64,000 nt of DNA from assembly GCF_018860505.1 (NCBI RefSeq), contig NZ_JAHKPU010000030.1:248001-312000 (forward strand). The letters run 5' to 3'. The stretch comes from Pacificibacter marinus. GTDB lineage: Bacteria; Pseudomonadota; Alphaproteobacteria; Rhodobacterales; Rhodobacteraceae. The notes below the pieces were generated by a model, which was given only the letters and a program-made list of their open reading frames with translations, ran no database searches and was not told the origin of the DNA. The number at the start of each line of letters is the position of its first letter. Position 1 is the stretch's first letter. Shown here piece by piece: positions 27,545 through 36,228 of this stretch. Position numbers and translations under genes: made by a program.

Positions 27545-28513
27545 ATGAAAATGGGTTTTGTTGGACTTGGAAATGTTGGTGGAAAACTGGCTGGTAGCTT
27601 GTTGCGCAACGGACATGACCTGACAGTTCTAGACCTCAACGCCGATCTGGTCGCAGACTTTGTCGCTAAGGGCGCGAAATCAACGGACACTCCTGCGGCG
27701 TTGATGCAAGCCTGCGATGCGGTCATCACATGTTTGCCGTCTCCGGCAGCTTGTGCCGCAGTTGTTGAAGAAATGATCCCCTTTGTCGAAACCGGCAAAA
27801 TCTGGATGGAAATGTCGACAACAGAAGTGTCCGAAGTCAAACGACTGGCGGCTCTTGTGACTGAAAAAGGCGGCACAGCGATTGAATGCCCTGTCTCTGG
27901 CGGTTGCCACCGCGCGGACACGGGCAATATCTCGATCTTTGCAGGCGCCGATCGTGCGACCTTTGAACGTATGTTGCCGATCCTGACAACCTTGGGCCGC
28001 CGCGTTTTGCACACTGGCGAGATCGGGTCTGCCTCAACATTGAAGGTTATGACAAACTATCTGGCGACTGCAAACTTACTGACCTGTTGCGAAGCCTTGG
28101 TCACGATGAAAGCCGTGGGCATAGACATGAACACCACCTATGAGGCGATGAAAATCAGCTCAGGCACATCCTTTGTGCATGAAACGGAAAGCCAAGTGAT
28201 CTTGAACGGGTCGCGCGACATTTCCTTTACTATGGACCTTGTGAAAAAGGACATCGGCCTGTTTCAAAAACTGGCCGAAGACGCAAATGTGCCGCTTGAG
28301 ATCAGCCCCTTAATGGTCGAGATTTTCAACGATGGCATCGCGAAATATGGCGAACGTGAATTGTCACCCAACATCATTCGCCGCCTTGAAGATGCAACAG
28401 GTTTGGATGTTACGGCAACAGGGTTCCCGTTGGAACTGACCGACGAAGAACCAGAAGAGCAAGGCTATGAAGTGATCCCAACCGGTTTGAGCAAGCCCAT
28501 TTTGGCGGATTGA
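27545..28513 (+). CDS. 3-hydroxyisobutyrate-dehydrogenase-family NAD(P)-dependent oxidoreductase
   Basis: Beta-hydroxyacid dehydrogenase of about 322 residues. The nucleotide-binding loop is FVGLGNVGGKLAGSLLRNGH (GLGNVG rather than the usual GLGxMG), the substrate loop CPVSGGCHRADTGNISIFAG, and the catalytic Lys lies in STLKVMTNYLATANL. The protein carries a C-terminal acidic extension (TDEEPEEQGYEVIPTGLSKPILAD) beyond the usual 290-300 residues. I start at MKMGFVG with GGGG nine bases upstream. It lies between the TRAP operon and the facing dehydrogenase/dehydratase operon and likely oxidises or reduces a hydroxyacid or semialdehyde of that pathway. The exact substrate is unknown. Confidence 0.85.
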   Translation: MKMGFVGLGNVGGKLAGSLLRNGHDLTVLDLNADLVADFVAKGAKSTDTPAALMQACDAVITCLPSPAACAAVVEEMIPFVETGKIWMEMSTTEVSEVKRLAALVTEKGGTAIECPVSGGCHRADTGNISIFAGADRATFERMLPILTTLGRRVLHTGEIGSASTLKVMTNYLATANLLTCCEALVTMKAVGIDMNTTYEAMKISSGTSFVHETESQVILNGSRDISFTMDLVKKDIGLFQKLAEDANVPLEISPLMVEIFNDGIAKYGERELSPNIIRRLEDATGLDVTATGFPLELTDEEPEEQGYEVIPTGLSKPILAD

Positions 28514-28558
28514 TATCTTCGGTCAAAACAGCCCTTATACCGATGCACATAACATAAA

Positions 28559-28587
28559 AAAACGGCGCAGAACCTCTGCGCCGTTTT
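28559..28587. terminator. bidirectional terminator between convergent genes
   Basis: AAAACGGCGCAGA pairs perfectly over 13 bp with TCTGCGCCGTTTT across a 3-base loop. A-tract and T-tract flanks make it work on both strands. It lies between the hydroxyacid dehydrogenase and aldehyde dehydrogenase stop codons. Confidence 0.85.
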
Positions 28588-28606
28588 CGTTTTAAGGTTA
28601 GGTTGC

Positions 28607-30037
28607 TTACGCAGTGAACGGGGGACGCACCTTGATTTCGAGGTAGTCTTCCAAACCAAACACACCACCTTCGCGGCCATTGCCGGACTGCTTATAACCG
28701 CCAAATGGTGATCCGTAATCAGGGCCACGTCCGTTGATCTGGATCGTCCCCGCACGCAATCGACGTACAACGCGCGACACCCGCGCCTCGTCACTCGATT
28801 GAATATAAGCGGCAAGGCCATAATCCGTGTCATTGGCCATCTTGATCGCGTCTTCTTCGCTGTCAAACGGCGTGATAACCAAAACGGGCCCAAAGATTTC
28901 TTCGCGTGAAATGCGCATATCGTGATCTACATCACAAAAGATCGTCGGCTTCACATACCAACCCGTCTCCAAACCTTCAGGCTTGCCAAGACCGCCAACC
29001 AAAACGCGTGCGCCCTCATCGATGCCGACTTTGATCATCGCTTGCACGCGGTCGTATTGGATTTTGTCAAAAACAGGCCCGATGTGATCGCCTTGCTGCG
29101 CAGGATCACCAACGGTTTGGGCCTCGCCCGCAGCTTTCGCGATTTCCAAAACCTCGTCGTAACAGCTGCGCTCGATCAACAAACGCGTTGGCGCGTTGCA
29201 CGATTGGCCTGTGTTGTAAAAACACCCTTGAACGCTTTCGGTGACGCGCTTTTCCAAATCCGCATCTGCAAACACAAGGTTGGGGGATTTTCCACCCAGC
29301 TCCAACGTCACACGTTTCACACCATCGGCCGCATCTTTGGACACGGCAGTCCCTGCGCGGGTAGACCCCGTGAAAGACATCATGGCGATATCTGGGTGGC
29401 GCGACATGGCTGAGCCAACAGAAATACCATCGCCTTGCACCAAGTTGAATACGCCCGCAGGATAGCCAGCGGCCTCGACGATTTCAGCGTAGATTTGTGC
29501 GGATATTGGCGTGTGCTCTGATGGTTTCAACACACAAGTGGCCCCTGTCGCCAAAGCTGGCACGACCTTCAACGCGATTTGATTGATCGGCCAGTTCCAC
29601 GGCGTGATCAAACCACAGACACCAATAGGTTCGCGCGAAATGATGTCCCCGTTTGGCAGAGTCTCTTCGTCATCCAAATTTTTGAGCGCTGCGATGAAAT
29701 CATCTAAATGCCCCAAACCAGACTGCGCCTGCACATCCAATGACATGGTCGCAGGAGCCCCCATTTCGGATGTCATCGCAGCGGCCAAATCACCCAGACG
29801 TGCCACTGTGGCCGCCCGCAAGTTTTCAAGCAAGGCCAAGCGTTCGGCTTTTGTTGTCATCGAAAACGTCTCGAAAGCGCGCTTTGCTGCGGCAACAGCA
29901 CGATCAACGTCTTCGGAATTGCCCATAGATACAGTCCCGATTTGGGCCTCTGTCGCAGGGTTCATGATCGGCATTGTGGCGTCGGACGCTGGATCAACCC
30001 AAGCGCCATCAATGTAGAATTTATTCAGTGTCAGCAT
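28607..30037 (-). CDS. aldehyde dehydrogenase family protein
   Basis: NAD(P)-dependent aldehyde dehydrogenase of 476 residues. Blocks in order: WNWPINQIALKVVPALATGATCVLKPSE, FTGSTRAGTAVSK, catalytic Glu in LELGGKSPN, catalytic Cys in YNTGQSCNAPTRLL and the C-terminal GPDYGSPFGGYKQSGNGREGG. A GAGGAAA site precedes the ATG. It is the third gene of the operon with the GMC oxidoreductase and enolase-superfamily protein, so it probably oxidises an aldehyde made in that pathway. The best-matching family members act on a range of aliphatic semialdehydes. Confidence 0.9.
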   Translation of the reverse strand: MLTLNKFYIDGAWVDPASDATMPIMNPATEAQIGTVSMGNSEDVDRAVAAAKRAFETFSMTTKAERLALLENLRAATVARLGDLAAAMTSEMGAPATMSLDVQAQSGLGHLDDFIAALKNLDDEETLPNGDIISREPIGVCGLITPWNWPINQIALKVVPALATGATCVLKPSEHTPISAQIYAEIVEAAGYPAGVFNLVQGDGISVGSAMSRHPDIAMMSFTGSTRAGTAVSKDAADGVKRVTLELGGKSPNLVFADADLEKRVTESVQGCFYNTGQSCNAPTRLLIERSCYDEVLEIAKAAGEAQTVGDPAQQGDHIGPVFDKIQYDRVQAMIKVGIDEGARVLVGGLGKPEGLETGWYVKPTIFCDVDHDMRISREEIFGPVLVITPFDSEEDAIKMANDTDYGLAAYIQSSDEARVSRVVRRLRAGTIQINGRGPDYGSPFGGYKQSGNGREGGVFGLEDYLEIKVRPPFTA

Positions 30038-30073
30038 GATGTGGTTTCCTCAAGACTGGCTATAGATGAATAG

Positions 30074-31282
30074 CTATGGGGTGACTGGCAATTCTGCCAT
30101 TTCAATATGCAATTCTGTGCCTTCATAGGGCATTTGGGCGATGGCTTCATCATCCAATTCCAACCCCAAGCCCGGGCTGGTGGGTGGAATGACATAACCA
30201 TTTTCCCAAGTGATCTCGCCTTTGACTGCACTCATATAAGGACCATCAAATGTCCCTATGCTTTCAAGGACAAGAAAATTTGGACTGCAGGTCGCAATCT
30301 GAATATTTGCCGCGGCCACAATAGGCCCGCAATACAGATGCGGCGCGATTTGCGCAGACCGTGTTTCGGCCATCGAGGCGATTTTTTTGGCTTCTAAAAG
30401 CCCACCAACACGCCCCAGATTGATCTGCAAAATAGACGCAGCACTGGCTTCTAACATGCGTGCGAATTCGTGCTTGGTGCACAACCGTTCGCCCGCTGCG
30501 ACAGGGATCGAGGTAAAGCTTGCCACCTGTGCCATGTCAGTCGGGTTTTCGGGCGGCAGCGGTTCTTCGAACCAAAGCGGGTCAAACTCTTCAAGCGCAC
30601 GCGCCATACGTTTGGCCCCCGACACCGTGAACTGACCATGAGTGCCAAACAACAGATCGGCACGATCGCCCACAGCCTCGCGAATATCCCGACAAAACGC
30701 CACGCTACGTGTGATATCCTCAAGCCGTGGTTGATGTCCGTCATAAATGGAAAACGGGCCAGCAGGATCAAATTTGATTGCCGTAAATCCCTGTTCAACC
30801 ATACCAAGCGCCACTTCGGCAGCGATGGATGAATCGTTATAAGCGTTGGGCTGGCTCGGATCAGGGTACACATCACCAGCGGGGGGATAGATATAGGAAT
30901 AGCTACGCAAACGATCATGCACACGCCCGCCGAGCAGCTCATATACTGGCAAGTCAGCCGCCTTTCCGATGATGTCCCAGCAGGCCATCTCTAGCCCGCT
31001 GAACACACCCATCACACTCACATCGGGGCGCTGGGTAAAACCTGCGCCATAGGATTTGCGAAACAGGACCTCGATATGATGCGGATCAGCCCCATCGAAA
31101 TGACGGCCAAACATGTCGCGCGCCATGGCGCCGCAGACATCAGGTCCGAAAGTCGCGTTGTAAATCTCGCCAACGCCGGTGATCCCGCAAGCTGTCGTAA
31201 GGCGTACGAAAATAAAGTAACGCCCGCCGTGACGCGGTGGTGGATTTCTAACGACAAAGGTTTCTAATTTCTCCAGTTTCAT
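30074..31282 (-). CDS. enolase-superfamily (mandelate racemase/muconate lactonizing) acid-sugar dehydratase-like protein
   Basis: Protein of 402 residues with the capping domain and TIM barrel of acid-sugar dehydratases. It resembles the galactonate/mannonate dehydratase group: CWDIIGKAADLPVYELLGGR, KFDPAGPF (K170-D172), FGTHGQFT (213-218 around H215), WFEEPLPPE (E239, E240), AAGERL (E265) and IAPHLYCGP (H315). The group normally has Asp-x-His where this reads G213-T-H215, so the first metal ligand appears missing, and the Asp of the usual His-Asp pair reads Asn (N288 in LQINLGRVGG). It may use another ligand or a different reaction. It overlaps the GMC gene (ATGA) and has GGAGGA upstream. 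Confidence 0.82.
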   Translation of the reverse strand: MKLEKLETFVVRNPPPRHGGRYFIFVRLTTACGITGVGEIYNATFGPDVCGAMARDMFGRHFDGADPHHIEVLFRKSYGAGFTQRPDVSVMGVFSGLEMACWDIIGKAADLPVYELLGGRVHDRLRSYSYIYPPAGDVYPDPSQPNAYNDSSIAAEVALGMVEQGFTAIKFDPAGPFSIYDGHQPRLEDITRSVAFCRDIREAVGDRADLLFGTHGQFTVSGAKRMARALEEFDPLWFEEPLPPENPTDMAQVASFTSIPVAAGERLCTKHEFARMLEASAASILQINLGRVGGLLEAKKIASMAETRSAQIAPHLYCGPIVAAANIQIATCSPNFLVLESIGTFDGPYMSAVKGEITWENGYVIPPTSPGLGLELDDEAIAQMPYEGTELHIEMAELPVTP

Positions 31283-32898
31283 AGAGAATCCTCCAAAATC
31301 AAATCTGCAGCACGCATCGCCAACATCATCGTCGGCGCGTTTGTGTTGCCTGAGGTTATGTTCGGGAACGCTGAGGCATCAACGACCCGCAGTCCGCTCA
31401 CGCCATGAACACGCAGCCTTGCATCAAGCACTGAATCTCCGCGATCGCGCCCCATCCGACAGGTACATGTCGGGTGATATACCGTTTTGGCGCGGTCTTG
31501 GAAATCAGCCAACAGTGCGGCATCGTCTAAGACCATCAAATCGGGTGCCTTCGCAGCGGTCGTCACGGCTTGCAGGCTGGCTGTTTTGACAAAGCGTTGC
31601 AAGGTTTTCCCCGCGCGAACAGCGGAGGCTTTATCATCTTCGGTGCTGAGCGATTGCGGATTGATGATTGGCGCATCTTGGGGCGATGCGGATGCAATTT
31701 CGATAGATCCTACGCTTGTGGGGCGGCAAGGCTGCGCAGAAATTTGATAGCCAGAAGACCTGTCTACGACTGTCGCGCCAGAAGAAGATTCACCATAGGA
31801 AACGGGGTTGAAATAGAGCTGCATATCAGGCACCTCGCGGTCAGCCTCAGAGCGCACAAAGCCGCCAACTTGGTTGACAGGTACAGCCAGCGGCCCTTTG
31901 CGGCTCAGCACATACCGTGCGCCAGCACATAGCTTTCCAAACGTCCGCCCAAGCGTATTGTTCAAGGTCACTTGATCTGTTGCGAACTGATGGGAAACAA
32001 CCAGATGGTCTTGCAAGCCACGCCCAACCTGCGGCACATCATGCACGACCTCGACACCGTGACGACGCAACAGATTTTCAGGGCCGATACCAGAAAGCTG
32101 TAACAGTTTTGGCGAATTGACAGCGCCTGCACAAACGATGACCTCTTTGCATGCTGTCACTTGGTGTTGCTTTTCGCCGCGACGGAATGCGACGCCAGTG
32201 ACTTTACCGTTCTCGCTGATCAGACGATCAACCATGGCATGACGGACGATGCATAAATTAGCGCGACGCTGGGCTGGGCGCAAAAAAGCATCAGCCGATG
32301 ACCAACGACGACCGTTACGCACAGTGCTGCGATAATACCCGATCCCGTCCACATCAGGCGCATTCATATCAGAAACAACGGGATAATTTGCATCCTGTGC
32401 TGCCTTAAGAAAATGGTCGGAGAACGCAGACATTTGATCGGACAAATCAGAGACCACAATGGGCCCATCACCGCGTGTCTGGCGTCCTGTTGCAGTCAGT
32501 TCTACATGGGTTTCCATCCGGTTATAGACCGCTTTTACGCTATCCCAATCCCAGCCTCGCGCGCCAGATTTGGCCCAATCATCAAAATCATGCGCCAAAC
32601 CGCGCACATAGGCCATCGCATTGATAGACCCTGAGCCGCCGATCACTTTGCCACGCGGCCAAGATATAGACCGCCCGTTCAATCCCGCATCAGGCGCAGT
32701 ATGATACCCCCAGTTCAAGGCAGGGTTTGCAACATTTATCGCGTAACCCAAGGGCACCTTGATCCAAAACTGCGCGTCACTGCCGCCCCCCTCAAGCAAG
32801 AGGACTTTGTAACGTCCGCATTCAGTCAACCGATTGGCCAAAACGCAGCCTGCAGAGCCTGCTCCGACAATCACAAAGTCGAAATTTGAAAAATCCAT
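31279..32898 (-). CDS. GMC-family FAD-dependent oxidoreductase (choline/alcohol dehydrogenase-like)
   Basis: Flavoprotein of 539 residues. The FAD-binding N-terminus is DFVIVGAGSAGCVLANRLTE, followed by the GMC signature WPRGKVIGGSGSINAMAYVRG and the second signature GAVNSPKLLQLSGIGP. The C-terminal active site shows YHPTCTCRMG (catalytic His) and FPNITSGNTNAPTMMLA (His/Asn pair position). It oxidises a primary alcohol or polyol to an aldehyde. It is first in an operon with an enolase-superfamily protein and an aldehyde dehydrogenase, and is divergent from a LysR regulator. No signal peptide. Confidence 0.9.
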   Translation of the reverse strand: MDFSNFDFVIVGAGSAGCVLANRLTECGRYKVLLLEGGGSDAQFWIKVPLGYAINVANPALNWGYHTAPDAGLNGRSISWPRGKVIGGSGSINAMAYVRGLAHDFDDWAKSGARGWDWDSVKAVYNRMETHVELTATGRQTRGDGPIVVSDLSDQMSAFSDHFLKAAQDANYPVVSDMNAPDVDGIGYYRSTVRNGRRWSSADAFLRPAQRRANLCIVRHAMVDRLISENGKVTGVAFRRGEKQHQVTACKEVIVCAGAVNSPKLLQLSGIGPENLLRRHGVEVVHDVPQVGRGLQDHLVVSHQFATDQVTLNNTLGRTFGKLCAGARYVLSRKGPLAVPVNQVGGFVRSEADREVPDMQLYFNPVSYGESSSGATVVDRSSGYQISAQPCRPTSVGSIEIASASPQDAPIINPQSLSTEDDKASAVRAGKTLQRFVKTASLQAVTTAAKAPDLMVLDDAALLADFQDRAKTVYHPTCTCRMGRDRGDSVLDARLRVHGVSGLRVVDASAFPNITSGNTNAPTMMLAMRAADLILEDSL

Positions 32899-32951
32899 AC
32901 TGATCGCCCGCCTGTTCTTGGGCTTTCATAAACAGCGTCAAAGGTCTGTGT

Positions 32952-32971
32952 TGCAAACAAATGGATTTGCA
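32952..32971. promoter_or_regulatory. LysR-type operator candidate
   Basis: TGCAAA-N8-TTTGCA is an exact interrupted palindrome in the 162-bp gap between the GMC operon and the divergent LysR gene. Its length and spacing match a LysR recognition site, about 54 bases before the GMC start and 90 before the LysR start. Confidence 0.55.
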
Positions 32972-33060
32972 CCAATGGGGCAAAAAAAATTGACCATCAA
33001 GGATTGATCAGCAAAACAAATACATGCACAGGTGGAGTCACAAAAACGGGGTGTATGATC

Positions 33061-33936
33061 ATGAGACGTCTTCCGCATGTGAATTGGTTGCGAACGTTTG
33101 AGGCTGCAGCCCGTCACAGTTCGTTTGCAGCGGCTGCAGACGAGCTTTTGTTGACACCTGCCGCCGTCAGCCAACAAATCAAATTGTTGGAAGAAACTCT
33201 GGAAATGAAACTGTTCAAACGCCTGCCCAAAGGTGTTGAGTTGACAGACATCGGTCAAGCCTATGCCCAGCCTGTCCGCGCCTCATTTCATGATTTAAAA
33301 ACCGCCACAGATGACCTGTTCAAACCCAAGACGAAAACAAGCCTGCGCGTACGTGCCTCGATCTCTTTTGGCGTGCTTGTCTTGGCGCCTCGCCTGCATG
33401 AATTTCGCGCCTTGCATCCTGAAATCGATATTGTCTTGTCAACCATCGTCTGGTCAGATCGCATGAGCGACGCGACGATTGACGTCGACATTCGCTATGG
33501 TGCAGGCGACTGGCCCGAACAAGACATTTGGCCTTTGGGCGAAGGGCAAGCGACCCTTGTGTGTAATCCCAGTGACGCGGCTTTATTTCATCGCGATCCA
33601 ACGGGCCTGAAAGATGCCGACATCGTGCCGATCATTGGCTCTGAAAACGACTGGCCGCTTATGTTCCAAAAACTGGGATTAGACTGTCCGGTGCCACACC
33701 CTTGGATGCCAGTGGATTCCTCGTTGCTGGCTTTGGAAAGTATCGCAACTGGGCGTGGCGTGGCGATTGTAAACAAGATGTTTTCAAAGGGTCACATCAA
33801 GCGCGGCTTGCTGACAGCTCCCTTTGAGCAAACACTTAAAACCCAAAACGGGTTCTATTTTGTCGCACAGCCTGATCCCAAAAAACAGGCACAGATCAGC
33901 CTGTTCTATGACTGGCTCACATCGATAATCGCGTAA
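33061..33936 (+). CDS. LysR-family transcriptional regulator (GcvA-like)
   Basis: Regulator of 291 residues from the chosen ATG (GGGG nine bases upstream). The N-terminal helix-turn-helix is WLRTFEAAARHSSFAAAADELLLTPAAVSQQIKLLEETLEMKLFKR, followed by the substrate domain starting SLRVRASISFGVLVLAPRL. The pattern matches the GcvA/AmpR branch. Divergent from the GMC-enolase-aldehyde dehydrogenase operon, it probably controls that operon and itself. The inducer is likely the acid substrate or an intermediate, which is inference. Confidence 0.9.
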   Translation: MRRLPHVNWLRTFEAAARHSSFAAAADELLLTPAAVSQQIKLLEETLEMKLFKRLPKGVELTDIGQAYAQPVRASFHDLKTATDDLFKPKTKTSLRVRASISFGVLVLAPRLHEFRALHPEIDIVLSTIVWSDRMSDATIDVDIRYGAGDWPEQDIWPLGEGQATLVCNPSDAALFHRDPTGLKDADIVPIIGSENDWPLMFQKLGLDCPVPHPWMPVDSSLLALESIATGRGVAIVNKMFSKGHIKRGLLTAPFEQTLKTQNGFYFVAQPDPKKQAQISLFYDWLTSIIA

Positions 33937-34074
33937 CCTAGTCAAGCCCTAGCGGCAGGTTCATCAGTACTCATGACACCTATCGCCATAGTTATCCACG
34001 GGCCGAAGGCAGCGTCATATTAACTCCCAACCAAAGGGGCATATGAGCGGCACCCTGCCCTGTGATAATCTATG

Positions 34075-34731
34075 TCAATCAAGATCGTTTTGATACAGGA
34101 TCAAATCGGCAGCCACGCTTTCATCAAGAATACGTTCCGCATTGGGCAGGTCGTTGCCACTGGCGCGTTGCAATGCAGCCTCAGGCGTCAGGCCATGATC
34201 GATCCAGCGTTGCAGCAATCTGTTACGCAACACCTGACGCGGTGGAGAGACAAAAACAGTCGCAGAAAAGAGATCTTTCAACGACGACCAAGGGGCGGAT
34301 TTGAGCAAAAGGTAATTGCCTTCAACCACGACAATGGGCGTCTTGGGGTGGATGGAAAGCGCCCCCGCAACCGACAGGTCCATCCCGCGATCAAATCGCG
34401 GAAAGAACAGCTCATGAGATTGATCGTGCAAACGGCCAAGTGCGGCACAGAACCCATGCGCATTAAATGTTTCTGGCGCGCCTTTGCGGTCAAAAAGCCC
34501 TTTGGCCTTCAAGATAGCATTATCAAGGTGGTAGCCATCCATAGGCACGAGTGCGGCCATCGGGATTTCCCCTTTGGCCGCATCATTCAACGCAATGACA
34601 ACAGCTTCGGCCAAGGTTGATTTGCCTGATGCTGGCGGGCCTGCGATACCGATCACGGTTCTACCGCTGTCAGTCAATCCAGCGCGCGCCATGGCACAAA
34701 CCGCTTCAACATCAGCCTGAAAGGGCGTCAT
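34075..34731 (-). CDS. P-loop sugar kinase of the PanK/uridine-kinase type (FrcK-like)
   Basis: Cytoplasmic kinase of 218 residues. The Walker A motif is GIAGPPASGKSTLAE, with PMDGYHLDNAIL as the substrate/Mg loop, VVVEGNYLLL and the lid region PPRQVLRNRLLQRWIDHGLTPEAA. It resembles pantothenate kinase and FrcK-type proteins found in sugar operons. The start overlaps the mannitol dehydrogenase stop (ATGA); six upstream codons in frame are inside that gene. As the last gene of the polyol operon it most likely phosphorylates the ketose formed by the dehydrogenase, for example fructose. This is inference. Confidence 0.82.
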   Translation of the reverse strand: MTPFQADVEAVCAMARAGLTDSGRTVIGIAGPPASGKSTLAEAVVIALNDAAKGEIPMAALVPMDGYHLDNAILKAKGLFDRKGAPETFNAHGFCAALGRLHDQSHELFFPRFDRGMDLSVAGALSIHPKTPIVVVEGNYLLLKSAPWSSLKDLFSATVFVSPPRQVLRNRLLQRWIDHGLTPEAALQRASGNDLPNAERILDESVAADLILYQNDLD

Positions 34732-36227
34732 GCCCTTAGGCCGCCACACTTTCCGGCGTCAGATGCCTCACAATAGGCTGATAAAGCCACACTCAGCCCA
34801 TCGCTCCAAATCATGCGTAACCAATGATCGAAAGCCGCAGTAAATGCAGGATTTTGTGCCAAATCACCATAGATTGACTGCTGATCAAGCCAAGCCTGCG
34901 GACGCGAGCGCGCGGCTTCGGCCGTCGCCTGAAGTGCGTCCCACATTGGATCGTTCGGCTCGATCTGGCTGCCGTCCTCACGTGTGCCCTGACACATACG
35001 CGCCCATGCGGCCTCGACCAAGGCGAAGCCGTCCAGCGGTGTGCCTTTATCGATGGCTTTGCGCACCAAAGGCAAAACGAAACCCGGGTGACGCGCACTG
35101 CCGTCATAAGCCACGCGACGAGTCGTATCGCGGATCTTTGAATTTGAAAAACGAGACTTGATCAAAGTGACATAGTTCTCTGGTGTCATGTCAGGAACGG
35201 CCTCGACGTGCGGAACAACCTCGTCTAGGGCAACTTTTTCAAACAACCCAGCGATCAGCGGATGCTCCATACAGTCAGAAATCGTCTCAACCGATAGAAC
35301 CTCTGCCACATTAGCGATAACTTGGTGACCCGCATTCAGGATGCGAATTTTCATCGTCTCAAAGGCATGCACGTTGTCGGTAAAGGTCACACCAACCTTT
35401 TCCCACGCGGGGCGACCGGCGCAAAAATCGTCTTCTATCACCCATTGACGGAAATTTTCATGGCTCACAGGGGCTGTGTCATCGACGCCTGCTGCACGCG
35501 CGGTCTCAATCAAAGCAGGTCCAGTGGACGGCACGATGGAATCGACCATTGAATTCGGGAAGCTACAGTTTTCAACAATCCAGTCGGCCAAATCGGGGGC
35601 CTGAAGGCGCGCAAGGCCAACAATGGTTTGACGCAAGACATCGCCATTGCCTTGCAAATTGTCACAGCTTTGCGCCGTAAACGGACCTGTACCCGCAGTG
35701 CGGCGCATTTTCAAAGCTGCAACCATAGCGCCAAAAGCTGTGCGCGGCGTGTCAGGATGCTCTGCATCATAGGCGATATCAGGATGCGCGGTATCAAAGG
35801 CTTGGGTCACGGGATCGATATAATAGCCACTTTCGGTGACCGTAAGGGCGACAATACGAATGTCAGGTTGCGCCATCCGGTTGATCAACGCCCCGTTGCC
35901 ATCTTCGATCGGTACGTAATCAATCATCGAACCGACCACTTCCATGGATTGCCCTTGTGGAGACAATTCGATCAAAGTCGTCATGTAGTCCTGCGCCACA
36001 AGGCGTGCACGCATATCGGTGTCATAAGACCGAACGCCCGCGCCAACGATGGCCCAATCGAGCGCCTCACCTTGCTGCATCAGCCGGTGCAAATACCACG
36101 ACTGATGCGCACGGTGAAAATTACCGACCCCGATGTGGACAATGCCCGGCGTGAGAGCGCTGCGATCATAGTTTGGACGCAAAACGTCTTTAGGAAGATC
36201 GCCGAGGTTGGCATTATTGAGCTTCAT
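34728..36227 (-). CDS. mtlK: mannitol dehydrogenase family protein (polyol 2-dehydrogenase)
   Basis: Long-chain NAD-dependent polyol dehydrogenase of 499 residues. The nucleotide-binding segment is IVHIGVGNFHRAHQSWYLHRL, and the active site KIRILNAGHQVIANVAEV carries the family Lys, Asn and His. A C-terminal helical domain follows. It would oxidise mannitol, sorbitol or arabitol to fructose or another ketose. The ATG of MKLNNAN is preferred over a TTG three codons earlier because AAGGA lies nine bases before it. It follows the ABC ATPase gene and precedes the kinase, matching known polyol operons. Confidence 0.9.
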   Translation of the reverse strand: MKLNNANLGDLPKDVLRPNYDRSALTPGIVHIGVGNFHRAHQSWYLHRLMQQGEALDWAIVGAGVRSYDTDMRARLVAQDYMTTLIELSPQGQSMEVVGSMIDYVPIEDGNGALINRMAQPDIRIVALTVTESGYYIDPVTQAFDTAHPDIAYDAEHPDTPRTAFGAMVAALKMRRTAGTGPFTAQSCDNLQGNGDVLRQTIVGLARLQAPDLADWIVENCSFPNSMVDSIVPSTGPALIETARAAGVDDTAPVSHENFRQWVIEDDFCAGRPAWEKVGVTFTDNVHAFETMKIRILNAGHQVIANVAEVLSVETISDCMEHPLIAGLFEKVALDEVVPHVEAVPDMTPENYVTLIKSRFSNSKIRDTTRRVAYDGSARHPGFVLPLVRKAIDKGTPLDGFALVEAAWARMCQGTREDGSQIEPNDPMWDALQATAEAARSRPQAWLDQQSIYGDLAQNPAFTAAFDHWLRMIWSDGLSVALSAYCEASDAGKCGGLRA

Positions 36228-36228
36228 T

